Source: CAUZIB01 sp963663925 (GTDB lineage Bacteria; Acidobacteriota; Vicinamibacteria; Vicinamibacterales; UBA8438). From it: a DNA stretch of 64,000 bases. The notes under the pieces are model-generated. The model made no database searches, was not told the origin of the DNA, and saw only the letters and a list, made by a program, of their open reading frames with translations. The stretch covers positions 1,612,001 to 1,676,000 of the forward strand of contig OZ250139.1 in the NCBI GenBank assembly GCA_965237405.1. The letters run 5' to 3'. Of the stretch, positions 22,707 through 32,130 are shown in pieces. Position numbers and translations under genes: made by a program. Numbering within the stretch: the first letter of the stretch is position 1; the number at the start of each line of letters is the position of its first letter.

Positions 22707-25700
22707 TCAACGGACGACGCGGCCGTGGTACTCCTGGAGCGGTCGAACATCTAGTTTCTCGGAACGCAAAGCCCGAATGGCGCTCACGGTCGCCGTCGCG
22801 CCGGTCAGCGTGGTGACGCTGGGAATCCCATGCATCATCGCGATCCGCCGAACGGTGAGATCGTCGAAAAACGACTCCCGTCCGAGCGGCGTATTGATCA
22901 CGAGATCGATCTCCTTATTCAGGAGCTTGTCTCCAACATGCGGGCGACCTTCGTTGATCTTGAACACCACTTCAACCTCGAGCCCGTGCGCCCTCAAATA
23001 TACGGCCGTTCCGCGCGACGCCAGCAGAGTAAAGCCAAGATCGGCTAGGTCGCGTGCGATACGGAGAACGTTCGCCTTGTCGTCGTCATTCACGCTGATA
23101 AACGCGCGACCGGAGTCCGGTAGACGTTGCCCCGCGGCCAACTGCGCCTTAGCGTAGGCGGCTCCGAAATTCGCGGCAGCGCCCATGACCTCGCCGGTCG
23201 ACTTCATTTCAGGACCAAGCAACGTATCCACACCAGGGAACCGAGCAAACGGAAACACGGGGGTCTTGACGAACACACCTGATACGTCCAGATCATCGGT
23301 AAATCCAAGATCGGCCAAGGTCTTGCCAATTATGAGCTGTGCCGCCACCTTGGCCAACGGCACGCCGGTTGCTTTCGACAGGTATGGTACCGTTCGTGAG
23401 GCTCGCGGATTCACCTCAAGGATGTGGACGGTGCCGTCCTTGATCGCGAACTGAATGTTCAACAACCCGATCACCTTGAGCGCCTTCGCGACGCGTCGTG
23501 TGTAGTCTCGCATGACGCTGAGATGGCGTTCGGCAACCAAGTAAGGCGGCACAACGCACGAGCTATCACCAGAGTGAATGCCGGCCTCCTCAATGTGCTC
23601 CATGATGCCGCCGATCACAACCGCCCCGGTAGTATCCGATAAAGCATCGACGTCGAGCTCGAAGGCATCTTCGAGGAACTTGTCGACGAGAATCGGGTGC
23701 TCGGGCGAAGCATCCACAGCCTCGGTCATATAGTGATCGAGCGCGCCGTTGTCGTAGACGATCGCCATCGCTCGTCCGCCCAGCACGTACGAAGGCCTCA
23801 CAATAAGTGGATATCCAATGGACTCCGCCACTTGTCGGGCCTCGTCACGCGAGGTGGCGATTCCGTTTGGAGGCTGCGGAATGCCAACCTCCCATAGGAG
23901 ACGAGCAAACCGCTTGCGGTCTTCAGCTAGATCGATGGAATCAGGCGACGTACCAACGATGGTGACACCCGCTGACTGCAATCCCAGGGCAAGCTTCAGC
24001 GGCGTCTGACCACCAAACTGAACGATGCAAGATACGTCGGCGCCTGCACTTTTCTCGCGGGTAACGATCTCGAGCACATCCTCAAACGTCAAAGGCTCGA
24101 AATACAGTCGGTCAACCGAATCGTAGTCGGTGGAGACCGTTTCGGGGTTACAGTTAACCATCACGGTCTCGTACCCCTCGTTACGCAGAGCAAACGCCGC
24201 GTGACAACAGCAATAGTCAAACTCAATCCCTTGGCCGATTCGGTTCGGACCACTCCCGAGAATAACAACCTTGGGGTGGTCGTTCGGCTCCGCCTCACAC
24301 TCACGCTCGTAAGTGCTGTAGAGATAGGGTGTGAACGACTCAAACTCGCCCGCACAAGTATCGATTCGTTTGTAGACTGGCCGAAGTCCCTGCTCATGGC
24401 GGCGTTCAGCGTAAACGCTGGCTGATATCCCTGAGATCCCGCCAAGTTCGTTGTCGCTAAATCCCGCGCGTTTAAGCTCTGACAATAATTCAAACGACAT
24501 CTCGCGAACATCGCCGAGCCCAGCCATCCGCGCGAGCTCAACGAGCTCGGAAAACTGTGTCAGAAACCACCGGTCGATCCTGGTTGCCTGGTGGATCTGC
24601 TCCACCGACCACCCCTGTTCCAGCGCTTGAAACACCGACCAAATCCGCCGATCTGTCGGCGACACCAGCTGCCGCTGCAGTTCACCGGAATCAACTGGCT
24701 GGCCCGCCCCGCCTCCAAACACGCGTCCGCTCTGGCCGAGCTCGAGCGACCTCATGCCCTTCAGGAACGCTTCCTTGAAGGTACGGCCAATCGCCATCAC
24801 CTCCCCGACCGATTTCATCTGTGTCGTCAACCTCCGGTCGGCCTTCGGGAACTTCTCAAAGGCCCAACGCGGAATTTTCACGACGACATAATCAATCGTC
24901 GGTTCGAACGACGCTGGAGTCAGCTTCGTGATGTCGTTCGGGATCTCGTCCAAGCGATAGCCGAGCGCCAACTTGGCCGCAATCTTGGCAATGGGAAACC
25001 CGGTGGCCTTTGAAGCAAGTGCCGACGACCGCGACACACGCGGATTCATCTCGATAACGACCATGTGACCGTCCTCGGGATTGACAGCAAACTGGATGTT
25101 CGAACCGCCGGTTTCGACTCCGACGCGGCTGATGATCCGACGTGCCGCGTCACGCATTCGTTGATACTCCTTGTCGGTCAGCGTGAGCGCGGGTGCCACG
25201 GTAATGCTGTCGCCAGTATGGACGCCCATCGGGTCGACGTTCTCGATCGAACACACCACAACGAAGTTGTCAGCGCTATCGCGCATCACTTCGAGCTCGA
25301 ACTCCTTCCACCCGATGACCGATTCTTCGACCAGTATTTCTCCCACTGGGCTGACTTCTATTCCGCGACTTGCGAGCTCCCGAAAGTCTTCAATGTTGTA
25401 CGCGATACCGGCGCCAACACCGCCGAGCGTGAACGACGGCCGGATAATCGTTGGAAATCCAAGTAATTCGACGTGGGTCAGCGCCTCTTCCAACGAACGT
25501 GCGTACTCGCTCTTAGGGCTGTCAATACCGATCGAATCCATCGCTTCACGGAACTTGAGACGGTCCTCGGCCACTTGAATCGCCTCGACCGACGCACCGA
25601 TGAGCTTGACACCGAATTCATCTAGTACGCCGTTCTCTTGGAGATTAACGGTCAGGTTCAGTGCCGTCTGTCCGCCAACCGTGGGCAGAATCGCATCAGG

Positions 25701-25946
25701 TCGCTCACGCTCGATCACCGAACGCACGATCTCCCACGTCAGGGGCTCCACGTAGGTCCGATCAGACGACTCGGGGTCGGTCATAATCGTGGCCGGGTTA
25801 CTGTTAACGAGGATGACCTCAACCCCCTCGCTCCGTAGCGCCTTGCAGGCCTGCGTTCCCGAGTAGTCAAATTCGCACGCCTGGCCGATCACGATGGGGC
25901 CCGAACCAATGATCAGTACGCGATTGAGGTCGTTTCGACGCGGCAT
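22707..25946 (-). CDS. carB: Carbamoyl-phosphate synthase large chain
   Basis: 1079 residues, full length. Two homologous ATP-grasp halves: each has a GSGPxxIGQ-type start (LIIGSGPIVIGQACEFDYSG and VVILGSGPNRIGQGIEFDYC). An oligomerization domain lies between them and an MGS-like allosteric domain is at the C-terminus (FTLLASRGTAVYL). It makes carbamoyl phosphate for pyrimidines and arginine from bicarbonate, ATP and ammonia supplied by CarA. The start follows the carA stop by one base, so the pair is cotranscribed. Confidence 0.97.
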   Translation of the reverse strand: MPRRNDLNRVLIIGSGPIVIGQACEFDYSGTQACKALRSEGVEVILVNSNPATIMTDPESSDRTYVEPLTWEIVRSVIERERPDAILPTVGGQTALNLTVNLQENGVLDEFGVKLIGASVEAIQVAEDRLKFREAMDSIGIDSPKSEYARSLEEALTHVELLGFPTIIRPSFTLGGVGAGIAYNIEDFRELASRGIEVSPVGEILVEESVIGWKEFELEVMRDSADNFVVVCSIENVDPMGVHTGDSITVAPALTLTDKEYQRMRDAARRIISRVGVETGGSNIQFAVNPEDGHMVVIEMNPRVSRSSALASKATGFPIAKIAAKLALGYRLDEIPNDITKLTPASFEPTIDYVVVKIPRWAFEKFPKADRRLTTQMKSVGEVMAIGRTFKEAFLKGMRSLELGQSGRVFGGGAGQPVDSGELQRQLVSPTDRRIWSVFQALEQGWSVEQIHQATRIDRWFLTQFSELVELARMAGLGDVREMSFELLSELKRAGFSDNELGGISGISASVYAERRHEQGLRPVYKRIDTCAGEFESFTPYLYSTYERECEAEPNDHPKVVILGSGPNRIGQGIEFDYCCCHAAFALRNEGYETVMVNCNPETVSTDYDSVDRLYFEPLTFEDVLEIVTREKSAGADVSCIVQFGGQTPLKLALGLQSAGVTIVGTSPDSIDLAEDRKRFARLLWEVGIPQPPNGIATSRDEARQVAESIGYPLIVRPSYVLGGRAMAIVYDNGALDHYMTEAVDASPEHPILVDKFLEDAFELDVDALSDTTGAVVIGGIMEHIEEAGIHSGDSSCVVPPYLVAERHLSVMRDYTRRVAKALKVIGLLNIQFAIKDGTVHILEVNPRASRTVPYLSKATGVPLAKVAAQLIIGKTLADLGFTDDLDVSGVFVKTPVFPFARFPGVDTLLGPEMKSTGEVMGAAANFGAAYAKAQLAAGQRLPDSGRAFISVNDDDKANVLRIARDLADLGFTLLASRGTAVYLRAHGLEVEVVFKINEGRPHVGDKLLNKEIDLVINTPLGRESFFDDLTVRRIAMMHGIPSVTTLTGATATVSAIRALRSEKLDVRPLQEYHGRVVR

Positions 25947-25947
25947 A

Positions 25948-27114
25948 CTACGACGATGAGGTCAGACTGGGCAGCGACGAACCGGATCGCCGTTCCATCG
26001 CGTTCAAGAAGAGCCCGAAAAGATAGTCGGCATCGTGGGGTCCGGGGGATGCTTCGGGGTGGTACTGAACAGAAAAGACCGGATGCTGCCGGTGCCGAAG
26101 CCCTTCAACCGTTCCGTCATATAGGTTGACATGGGTCACCTCAACATCGTCTGGTACCGACTCGGGGTCGACGGCGAACCCGTGATTCTGCGAGGTAATT
26201 TCGATCTTGTTCGTGGCAAGATTCTTGACGGGATGGTTGCCACCGCGGTGACCGAACTTCAGTTTAAATGTGCTCGCGCCCATCGCCAAGGCGAGGAGCT
26301 GATGTCCGAGACAAATCCCAAAGGTCGGCACATCGGAGTCGATCACCACGCGCGCGTTCTCGACAGCGTAGCTCAACGGTGCCGGGTCCCCTGGTCCGTT
26401 GCTCAGAAAGACCCCGTCGGGTTTAAGCGCCAGCAGTTCGCGAGCCGGGGTCGTGGCCGGAAAAACGGTAACCCGGCAGTCGTACGCCGCAAAGCGACGA
26501 AGGATGTTCCACTTTAATCCGTAATCGTAGGCCGCGATCCGCATCGGGCGAACGGGGCTCCGCCCGGGTTGAATGTTGAAGTCCTCAGAACCATCATGAC
26601 CCGGACCCTCGGTCCACTCGAATGGAGCATCACACGTCACCCCACGGACGAGATCGCTCCCTTCCATGGCCGGTGCACACCGAGTCTCAGTCACGAGTTC
26701 GTCCGGATCGACGTGGCCCGTTGCAATCATCCCGCGCATGACACCGGCGGTACGCAGTAACCGGGTTAGTGCACGCGTGTCGATGCCGGAAATAGCCACC
26801 ACGCCATGTTGCTCGAGATACTCCCGCAATGTACCGTCCGCCCGCCAGTTGCTCGCAATCGGCGACTCGGCGCGCATAACGAATCCGGCTACCCGTGGTC
26901 GGCGCGACTCGATGTCCTCATCCACAACACCGTAGTTACCAATTTGGGGGCAGGTCATGGTCACGATCTGTCCAGAGTAAGACGGATCAGTCAGCACCTC
27001 CTGGTAACCTGTCATGTTGGTATTGAACACGACCTCTCCCCGGGTTTGCCCTTCCGCACCGGCGCCATGACCTCGGAACCAGACGCCGTTCTCAAGAGCA
27101 AGTACCGCGTTCAC
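25948..27114 (-). CDS. carA: Carbamoyl-phosphate synthase small chain
   Basis: About 388 residues. The N-terminal CPSase domain (LALENGVWFRGHGAGAEG, FNTNMTGYQEVLTDPSYSGQI) is followed by class I glutamine amidotransferase with the nucleophile in FGICLGHQLLALA and the His/Glu pair in YHPEASPGPHD. GTG 27114, with GGTGAGG upstream, is the start; the longer frame overlaps the preceding kinase-like gene. Supplies ammonia from glutamine to CarB. Confidence 0.95.
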   Translation of the reverse strand: MNAVLALENGVWFRGHGAGAEGQTRGEVVFNTNMTGYQEVLTDPSYSGQIVTMTCPQIGNYGVVDEDIESRRPRVAGFVMRAESPIASNWRADGTLREYLEQHGVVAISGIDTRALTRLLRTAGVMRGMIATGHVDPDELVTETRCAPAMEGSDLVRGVTCDAPFEWTEGPGHDGSEDFNIQPGRSPVRPMRIAAYDYGLKWNILRRFAAYDCRVTVFPATTPARELLALKPDGVFLSNGPGDPAPLSYAVENARVVIDSDVPTFGICLGHQLLALAMGASTFKLKFGHRGGNHPVKNLATNKIEITSQNHGFAVDPESVPDDVEVTHVNLYDGTVEGLRHRQHPVFSVQYHPEASPGPHDADYLFGLFLNAMERRSGSSLPSLTSSS

Positions 27115-27121
27115 TGAGTCC

Positions 27122-29242
27122 TCACCGAGGAATCCGCTCCAGGGACGCCGCCACTTGTACCCGCTCGCCCTCAGTGACGTCGACCGTTGTGGACCACACT
27201 TCGTATCCGTCCCGCTCCATCCGCAAAATATGCCGGCCCGGCGAAATTGGTATTGCAACCGGAGTCACGCCGACCACCTCGTTATTGACAACGACCCTAG
27301 CACCCAGTGGACGGGACTCGAACGCGATCGATCCAATGTCGTCGACAACACGCGGCACCGGCTCGTCTGCGAGAAGCAGTTGAAACGCAATCGGAACCAC
27401 GAGGTTAGCAGAACGGACGATAACCTCGCGCTTCGCGGCCACAAACCCTTCGCGTCTCACCTCGACCTCGTGCTCCCCGAACGGTATGTCGCGGATCGAC
27501 AGTGGCGTCACACCGCGTACGACGCCGTTAACCAGGACCGTCGCACCTGGCGGTTCCGTGCGGAACAAAAGCCATCCGCCGTCTGCCGACCGTGCCGCTG
27601 CCGGCGTCGACCGGGCGCCGCCCACTGGCAGCGCAGGATTGGGCAAGGACGATGCGGCCACGATCGGTTCTTCTGGGATCACCTTCTCAGGTGTCAGTGT
27701 GGCTGGCGGCCCTGGGCTGACAGTCATTACCCGCGACGGCGGCAGTCGATCTCGGCCGGTGGCACCGGACTCGATACGCTCCGAGCTAGGTTCCGTTGCG
27801 GGCGCTTCAACGAAGTCATCCTGGCCCAAGACCCGGTCGCCTGGTTCGCCTTCTGGACCAAACCCCATCCCTATGAAATAAGCGACCATTCCAATAACCA
27901 GCGCCATAGCCCCAAACGGCACAATTCTTCGCAACCCGGACGTTTCATTTGGCTCGACCACCTGAACTGGCGCGGACTCAACGAACTCTTCGTCGTAATC
28001 ATCAGTCGATCCCGCATCGTCAACAGGGTGGTTAAACTCGCGTGGGTAAAGCTCGGCGGTCTCGCCCTCCCAGTCGTTGAACAATCCGGTTTCATGTGGC
28101 GACTCGTGAGACCCGGCCGAAGCGGCGGAAAGTTCGATCGGCTTAAACTCAAGGTTCGACTCATTACGTGTCACCTCAAACGACGAGTACTCATCCCGAA
28201 CGCCCACCGCGTCATCGGTTAACTGTTCCGCATCGCCTAAATCGCTAACCGGTTCATCCGGCTCGACCAATGAGACCACCTCCGTCTGATCGGGAGCTCC
28301 CATGACTCGATTGACCGTCGCGTCTACTGCGTCGTCATCGAACGGCGAATTCCCGGCCGCAGGTTCGACCGAGGGTTGCTCAGCATCGGCTGCGGGTTCG
28401 TCCCGGCGAAGATCGAGCCCCGCCAGAAGGTCCGGCACCACAGCGTGGCCCGAAAGCAAGACGGGTGCTTCTTTAACCAAATCCGTCTCACTGGCTTCCG
28501 ATCTATCGCCAACCGCACCGCTTAGCGCCGCCGCGAACCGAGCACCACTCGAGTAACGCTCCTCTGGCGCATCAGCCAGAGCGGTAACGAACGCCGCCTG
28601 CAACGCGTCTGGATCGGCGACGCCGGAGACGCTCTGTAAACGCGCAGTTACCTGTTCCCCGGACCCGGCAATCCGACGGCCCGTCAGTAGCTCGTAGGTA
28701 ACCGCCGCCAACGTGTACAGGTCGGCTTCGCCTCTCCAAGCTCGGCCGGCGATGACTTCCGGTGCCGTATACGGGCGACGGATGGAAACGGCCAGCCCAA
28801 TTGACTCGACCACCGTGGCAACTCCAAAGCCGGTTATCCGAACCTCATCGGGGCTAACGAAGATATCGCGCAGATGTAGCGCACCATGGACGACACCGCG
28901 CTCGTGCGCTGCATCCACCGCCGCCGCGATACCCGTGATAAACGGCATTGCCGCGTCAAGCGACGCTGGCGCGTAGTGACGGATCGCCACATCAAGCGAC
29001 TCCGCCGCGACGTACTCCTGCGCCATGTAGGGTATGCCGTCTTCGAGGCCAACTGCCAGAGGTGCAACAACGCCTCGATGCGAGAGATCCGAGGCAACCA
29101 GTCGGTTCAGTGCGTCAACCAGAGCCTGGGCCTGTTCGGGTGTGATGTCGAGATGAAACGCCTTAACCGCAACCAGCCGGTCAGCCGCGGATTCGTAGGT
29201 GCGGTAAACGGGACCGAGGACGCCAACCCCGATCTGATGCAT
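27122..29242 (-). CDS. PEGA-domain protein kinase-like protein, probable pseudokinase
   Basis: 706 residues from ATG 29242. The N-terminal kinase fold keeps the glycine loop (IGVGVLGPVY) and VAVK lysine. The catalytic loop reads HGALHLRDI instead of HRDLKxxN, and DFG is GFG, so both catalytic aspartates are missing. A ~170-residue acidic linker follows, then one membrane segment (VPFGAMALVIGMVAYFIGMGF) and two C-terminal PEGA domains (TEPPGATVLVNG..., SRPLGARVVVNN...) expected outside the membrane. Upstream in-frame sequence (FSAPGAFGPFRI) matches kinase N-termini but has no ATG/GTG/TTG; a CTG with AGGAG before it is possible. Followed 7 bp later by carA. Confidence 0.82.
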   Translation of the reverse strand: MHQIGVGVLGPVYRTYESAADRLVAVKAFHLDITPEQAQALVDALNRLVASDLSHRGVVAPLAVGLEDGIPYMAQEYVAAESLDVAIRHYAPASLDAAMPFITGIAAAVDAAHERGVVHGALHLRDIFVSPDEVRITGFGVATVVESIGLAVSIRRPYTAPEVIAGRAWRGEADLYTLAAVTYELLTGRRIAGSGEQVTARLQSVSGVADPDALQAAFVTALADAPEERYSSGARFAAALSGAVGDRSEASETDLVKEAPVLLSGHAVVPDLLAGLDLRRDEPAADAEQPSVEPAAGNSPFDDDAVDATVNRVMGAPDQTEVVSLVEPDEPVSDLGDAEQLTDDAVGVRDEYSSFEVTRNESNLEFKPIELSAASAGSHESPHETGLFNDWEGETAELYPREFNHPVDDAGSTDDYDEEFVESAPVQVVEPNETSGLRRIVPFGAMALVIGMVAYFIGMGFGPEGEPGDRVLGQDDFVEAPATEPSSERIESGATGRDRLPPSRVMTVSPGPPATLTPEKVIPEEPIVAASSLPNPALPVGGARSTPAAARSADGGWLLFRTEPPGATVLVNGVVRGVTPLSIRDIPFGEHEVEVRREGFVAAKREVIVRSANLVVPIAFQLLLADEPVPRVVDDIGSIAFESRPLGARVVVNNEVVGVTPVAIPISPGRHILRMERDGYEVWSTTVDVTEGERVQVAASLERIPR

Positions 29243-29410
29243 GATCCTAAATGGACCGAATGCACCGGGAGCTGAAAACAGCCTAACGTTGTCGCGGGTC
29301 AGCTCAGGAACTCCTGCAGAGCGGGCTGATGGATGCTAGCACGGAAGACACTATCCAGCCAACGCCGGCAACCGGTCTTGACAGCCTGAACACCTGTTTG
29401 AAACAGTACG

Positions 29411-31078
29411 TTGACAGTGACATTGGACTCGCCCAACACCACCGCAACTCCACCTCTTCGCTTTGTTGACCTTCGACGCCTTTCCTGGGCAACTGGCCTA
29501 GCGTGTGATTACTGCCACGACCCCGATCGACTGGAACCGTTCTTTGCTGGCCCACCGGGTGACGCGATGAGTGTTCGCGCTACGATCGATGCTCGCCGGA
29601 ACAGGGGAACGTCTCGGGCGAACATCACGGAGCTTGTACTGAGGCAGCTTTCAGCTCGCCACGCACCACCTGCAGCACACGATTCGGCTAAACGTCTCGG
29701 CGACCCCACGTCGGTCGCGATCGTGACTGGACAACAGGCTGGTCTGTTTGGTGGCCCGCTGTTCACACTGTTCAAAGCGCTCACGGCTGTCCGTCTCGCA
29801 CGCAACATCAGAGACCACTACGGAATTCCGGCGGTGCCGGTGTTCTGGGTCGACGCCGAAGACCACAACCTCGCCGAGATTCAGAGCTGCGGGATACTGA
29901 CTGAGAACTTGGCACTTCACCACGTCTGTGTTTCATATCCGACCGATTCGGGAATGCCGGCATCGGACGTCATCCTCGACAACTCGATCATGACTGCGAT
30001 CGATGAACTGCGCCGAATGCTCCCAAATACGGAGTTCACCGACGCCATCGTCGAACAACTAAGTGACGCGTATCGCCCTGGCAGAAGCGCGGTCGAGGCA
30101 TTCAGCCGATGGCTCGACCTAGTCCTCGGGCCGACCGGGCTCGTCGTCTTCGACGCTTCAGACCCAGCCGCGAAGCCGCTGATGCGCGAGGTGTTCGCGC
30201 GTGAGATCGACAAGCCAGGTACAACCTCTCGGCTGGCATCGGCCGCCGGCCAAGCCCTTTCAGAGTTGGGATACCACGCGCAGGTCACCCCGGCACCCGA
30301 TGCAGTCGCAATGTTTCATCTTGGGGAGACTCGGCGACAGATTCGCTTCCAGCCTCCCGAAAGTAACATCTTCCGAATCGGCGAGCAAACCATCTCGGCC
30401 ACGGAACTCCGCGCCGCGGTCAGCGAGCATCCGCAGTCCTTCAGCCCCAGCGTATTGCTGCGTCCGCTCGTGCAAGACACGCTGTTTCCAACCAGTGTCT
30501 ACGTGTCCGGCCCCAACGAGCTTGCGTACCTCGCGCAGCTCCGGCCGGTCTACGAGCACTTCGACGTGCCCATGCCTGTCATCTACCCGCGCGTCAGTGC
30601 CACGATCGTTGACCGCGCAACCTTGAAATTTCTTGACCGATTTAACGTCGATTTTTCGGATCTACAGGCTCAAGACGAGAGCCTGTTGAACCGCCTCTTA
30701 ACCGGCTTGCTGCCTGACGCTGTTGGCCGGTCCCTCAGCTCTGCCGAGCAGAACGTGTCGGCGCACCTTGCCGCGATCGCCGCGGAGGTCAGTGCCGTTG
30801 ACCCGACGCTCGTCGGAGCAGTCGACACGACCCGCGGTCACATGAAGCGCGACCTCAAGACCCTGCGAAGCAAGGTCGTCCAGGCCGCAAAGCGACGCGA
30901 CACGACACTCCGAAGACAATTCCATCGGGCACGGTCGCAGGCGTTTCCAGCTGGTCAGCCTCAGGAACGAGCCGTCAGCTTCGTCTACTTCCTGAATCGT
31001 CATGGCCCTCACCTGGTGGAGCAGCTTCTAGACAATCTCCCATTTGTCGTCGGCCAACATTGGCTACTGACGGTATAA
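29411..31078 (+). CDS. bshC: Putative cysteine ligase BshC (bacillithiol synthesis)
   Basis: 555 residues, family-typical. Conserved VTGQQAGLFGGPLFTLFKA, VPVFWVDAEDHNLAEI (nucleotide/cysteine pocket in the Rossmann-like core) and a C-terminal coiled-coil (KRDLKTLRSKVVQAAKRRD...). BshC is thought to add cysteine to glucosaminyl-malate, giving the thiol bacillithiol. bshA and bshB are not in the window. Starts TTG 29411 and GTG 29417 are close and unresolved. Its stop is 37 bp before the isomerase gene. Confidence 0.9.
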   Translation: MTVTLDSPNTTATPPLRFVDLRRLSWATGLACDYCHDPDRLEPFFAGPPGDAMSVRATIDARRNRGTSRANITELVLRQLSARHAPPAAHDSAKRLGDPTSVAIVTGQQAGLFGGPLFTLFKALTAVRLARNIRDHYGIPAVPVFWVDAEDHNLAEIQSCGILTENLALHHVCVSYPTDSGMPASDVILDNSIMTAIDELRRMLPNTEFTDAIVEQLSDAYRPGRSAVEAFSRWLDLVLGPTGLVVFDASDPAAKPLMREVFAREIDKPGTTSRLASAAGQALSELGYHAQVTPAPDAVAMFHLGETRRQIRFQPPESNIFRIGEQTISATELRAAVSEHPQSFSPSVLLRPLVQDTLFPTSVYVSGPNELAYLAQLRPVYEHFDVPMPVIYPRVSATIVDRATLKFLDRFNVDFSDLQAQDESLLNRLLTGLLPDAVGRSLSSAEQNVSAHLAAIAAEVSAVDPTLVGAVDTTRGHMKRDLKTLRSKVVQAAKRRDTTLRRQFHRARSQAFPAGQPQERAVSFVYFLNRHGPHLVEQLLDNLPFVVGQHWLLTV

Positions 31079-31117
31079 TCGAGCAAACACCAATCAAAAA
31101 AAGGAATTGCTCTGTTT

Positions 31118-32128
31118 ATGCGACGGTTTTACTGCTGGATCGCCGTCCCGATCCTGAGTAGCGTTTTCTTCGCATGCCAGTCGGCTGTCCTATCTACCGG
31201 TTTGACTGTCGAGTCGGAGACCAAAGACGCAGTTCGTGATGAGCTTCCGGAGGTTGTCGCCCAGGTCAACGGCACTCCAATCGCTCGGATCGAGTTGGAA
31301 CGTGCTGCCGTCCGCGAGCAGGAGCTGCAGGCCGAACAGCCGATTCCCCCACAGTTTCGCGACGCGGTCTATCGGCGAATCCTAGACCAACTCGTCGCGT
31401 TTTACCTCTTGATTCAAGAATCGGTCGCCCGAGAGGTGGCCGTAACTCCAGTAGAAATCAAGAACGAGATCAAACGCATTCGTACAACGTTCGCGACGGA
31501 CAACGACTTCGAAGCACAGTTGAGCACATGGCAGACATCAATTGACGTGCTTCCTAACGAAGCTCGAAAGGACCTTGTGGTGGCCAAAGTCATCGAGCTG
31601 GAAATCAATCCAAAGCTGTCATTGACCGAACCGTTGGTCCGGGGTTTCTACGAACAACATCAAGATCAGTTCACCGAACCGATGGCTATTCGAGCCAGTC
31701 ACACACTCATCAGTATCCCTGAAAACGTCGATGATTCCACCTACAAGGCAGCGCGGGAACGCGCCGAACGTGTGCTTGCCGAGGTTTGCCGCGGGGCGAG
31801 CTTCGCCGAACTCACACGAACGCATTCCGATGACGAGGCCATGGTTACAACGGGGGGTGACATCAGCCTTGTCGTCCAAGGACAGATGGTGCCTCCGTTC
31901 GAGGAAGCGCTCTTCCCTCTTCAGCCTGACTCCCTCAGCGGTGTAGTCCCGTCGTCCTTTGGATGCCACATCATTCGGGCGCCCGAGCAACAGTCGAAGC
32001 GACTGGTTCCATTCGCCGAGGCAAGCAGCACGATTCGCCTCCTCCTGCTCGACCGAGAGCGTCAAATCTTGACCGCTTCGTTTATCGACGAGCTCAAAGC
32101 GGCAAGCACGATTGAGGTTTATCTCTGA
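31118..32128 (+). CDS. Peptidyl-prolyl cis-trans isomerase lipoprotein (SurA/PpiC-like)
   Basis: 336 residues with a lipoprotein signal (VFFACQS lipobox). The N-terminal chaperone helices include VVAQVNGTPIARIELERA; one parvulin domain follows at about residues 190-285: IRASHTLISIPENV...ARERAERVLAEVCRGASFAELTRTHSDDEAMVTTGGDISLVVQGQMVPPFE, written with gaps. It folds or escorts envelope proteins in the periplasm. A TATAAT box lies at 31074-31079, just before the start. The XdhC-like gene follows 2 bp later. Confidence 0.85.
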   Translation: MRRFYCWIAVPILSSVFFACQSAVLSTGLTVESETKDAVRDELPEVVAQVNGTPIARIELERAAVREQELQAEQPIPPQFRDAVYRRILDQLVAFYLLIQESVAREVAVTPVEIKNEIKRIRTTFATDNDFEAQLSTWQTSIDVLPNEARKDLVVAKVIELEINPKLSLTEPLVRGFYEQHQDQFTEPMAIRASHTLISIPENVDDSTYKAARERAERVLAEVCRGASFAELTRTHSDDEAMVTTGGDISLVVQGQMVPPFEEALFPLQPDSLSGVVPSSFGCHIIRAPEQQSKRLVPFAEASSTIRLLLLDRERQILTASFIDELKAASTIEVYL

Positions 32129-32130
32129 CG

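Noticed and set aside
22406..22750. 114-codon minus-strand frame between mazG and carB
   Set aside because: No recognisable domain, and it overlaps the carB 3' end; left as unassigned.
27155..28222. 355-codon plus-strand frame opposite the PEGA pseudokinase
   Set aside because: Low-complexity translation rich in Arg and His without motifs; shadow of the real gene.
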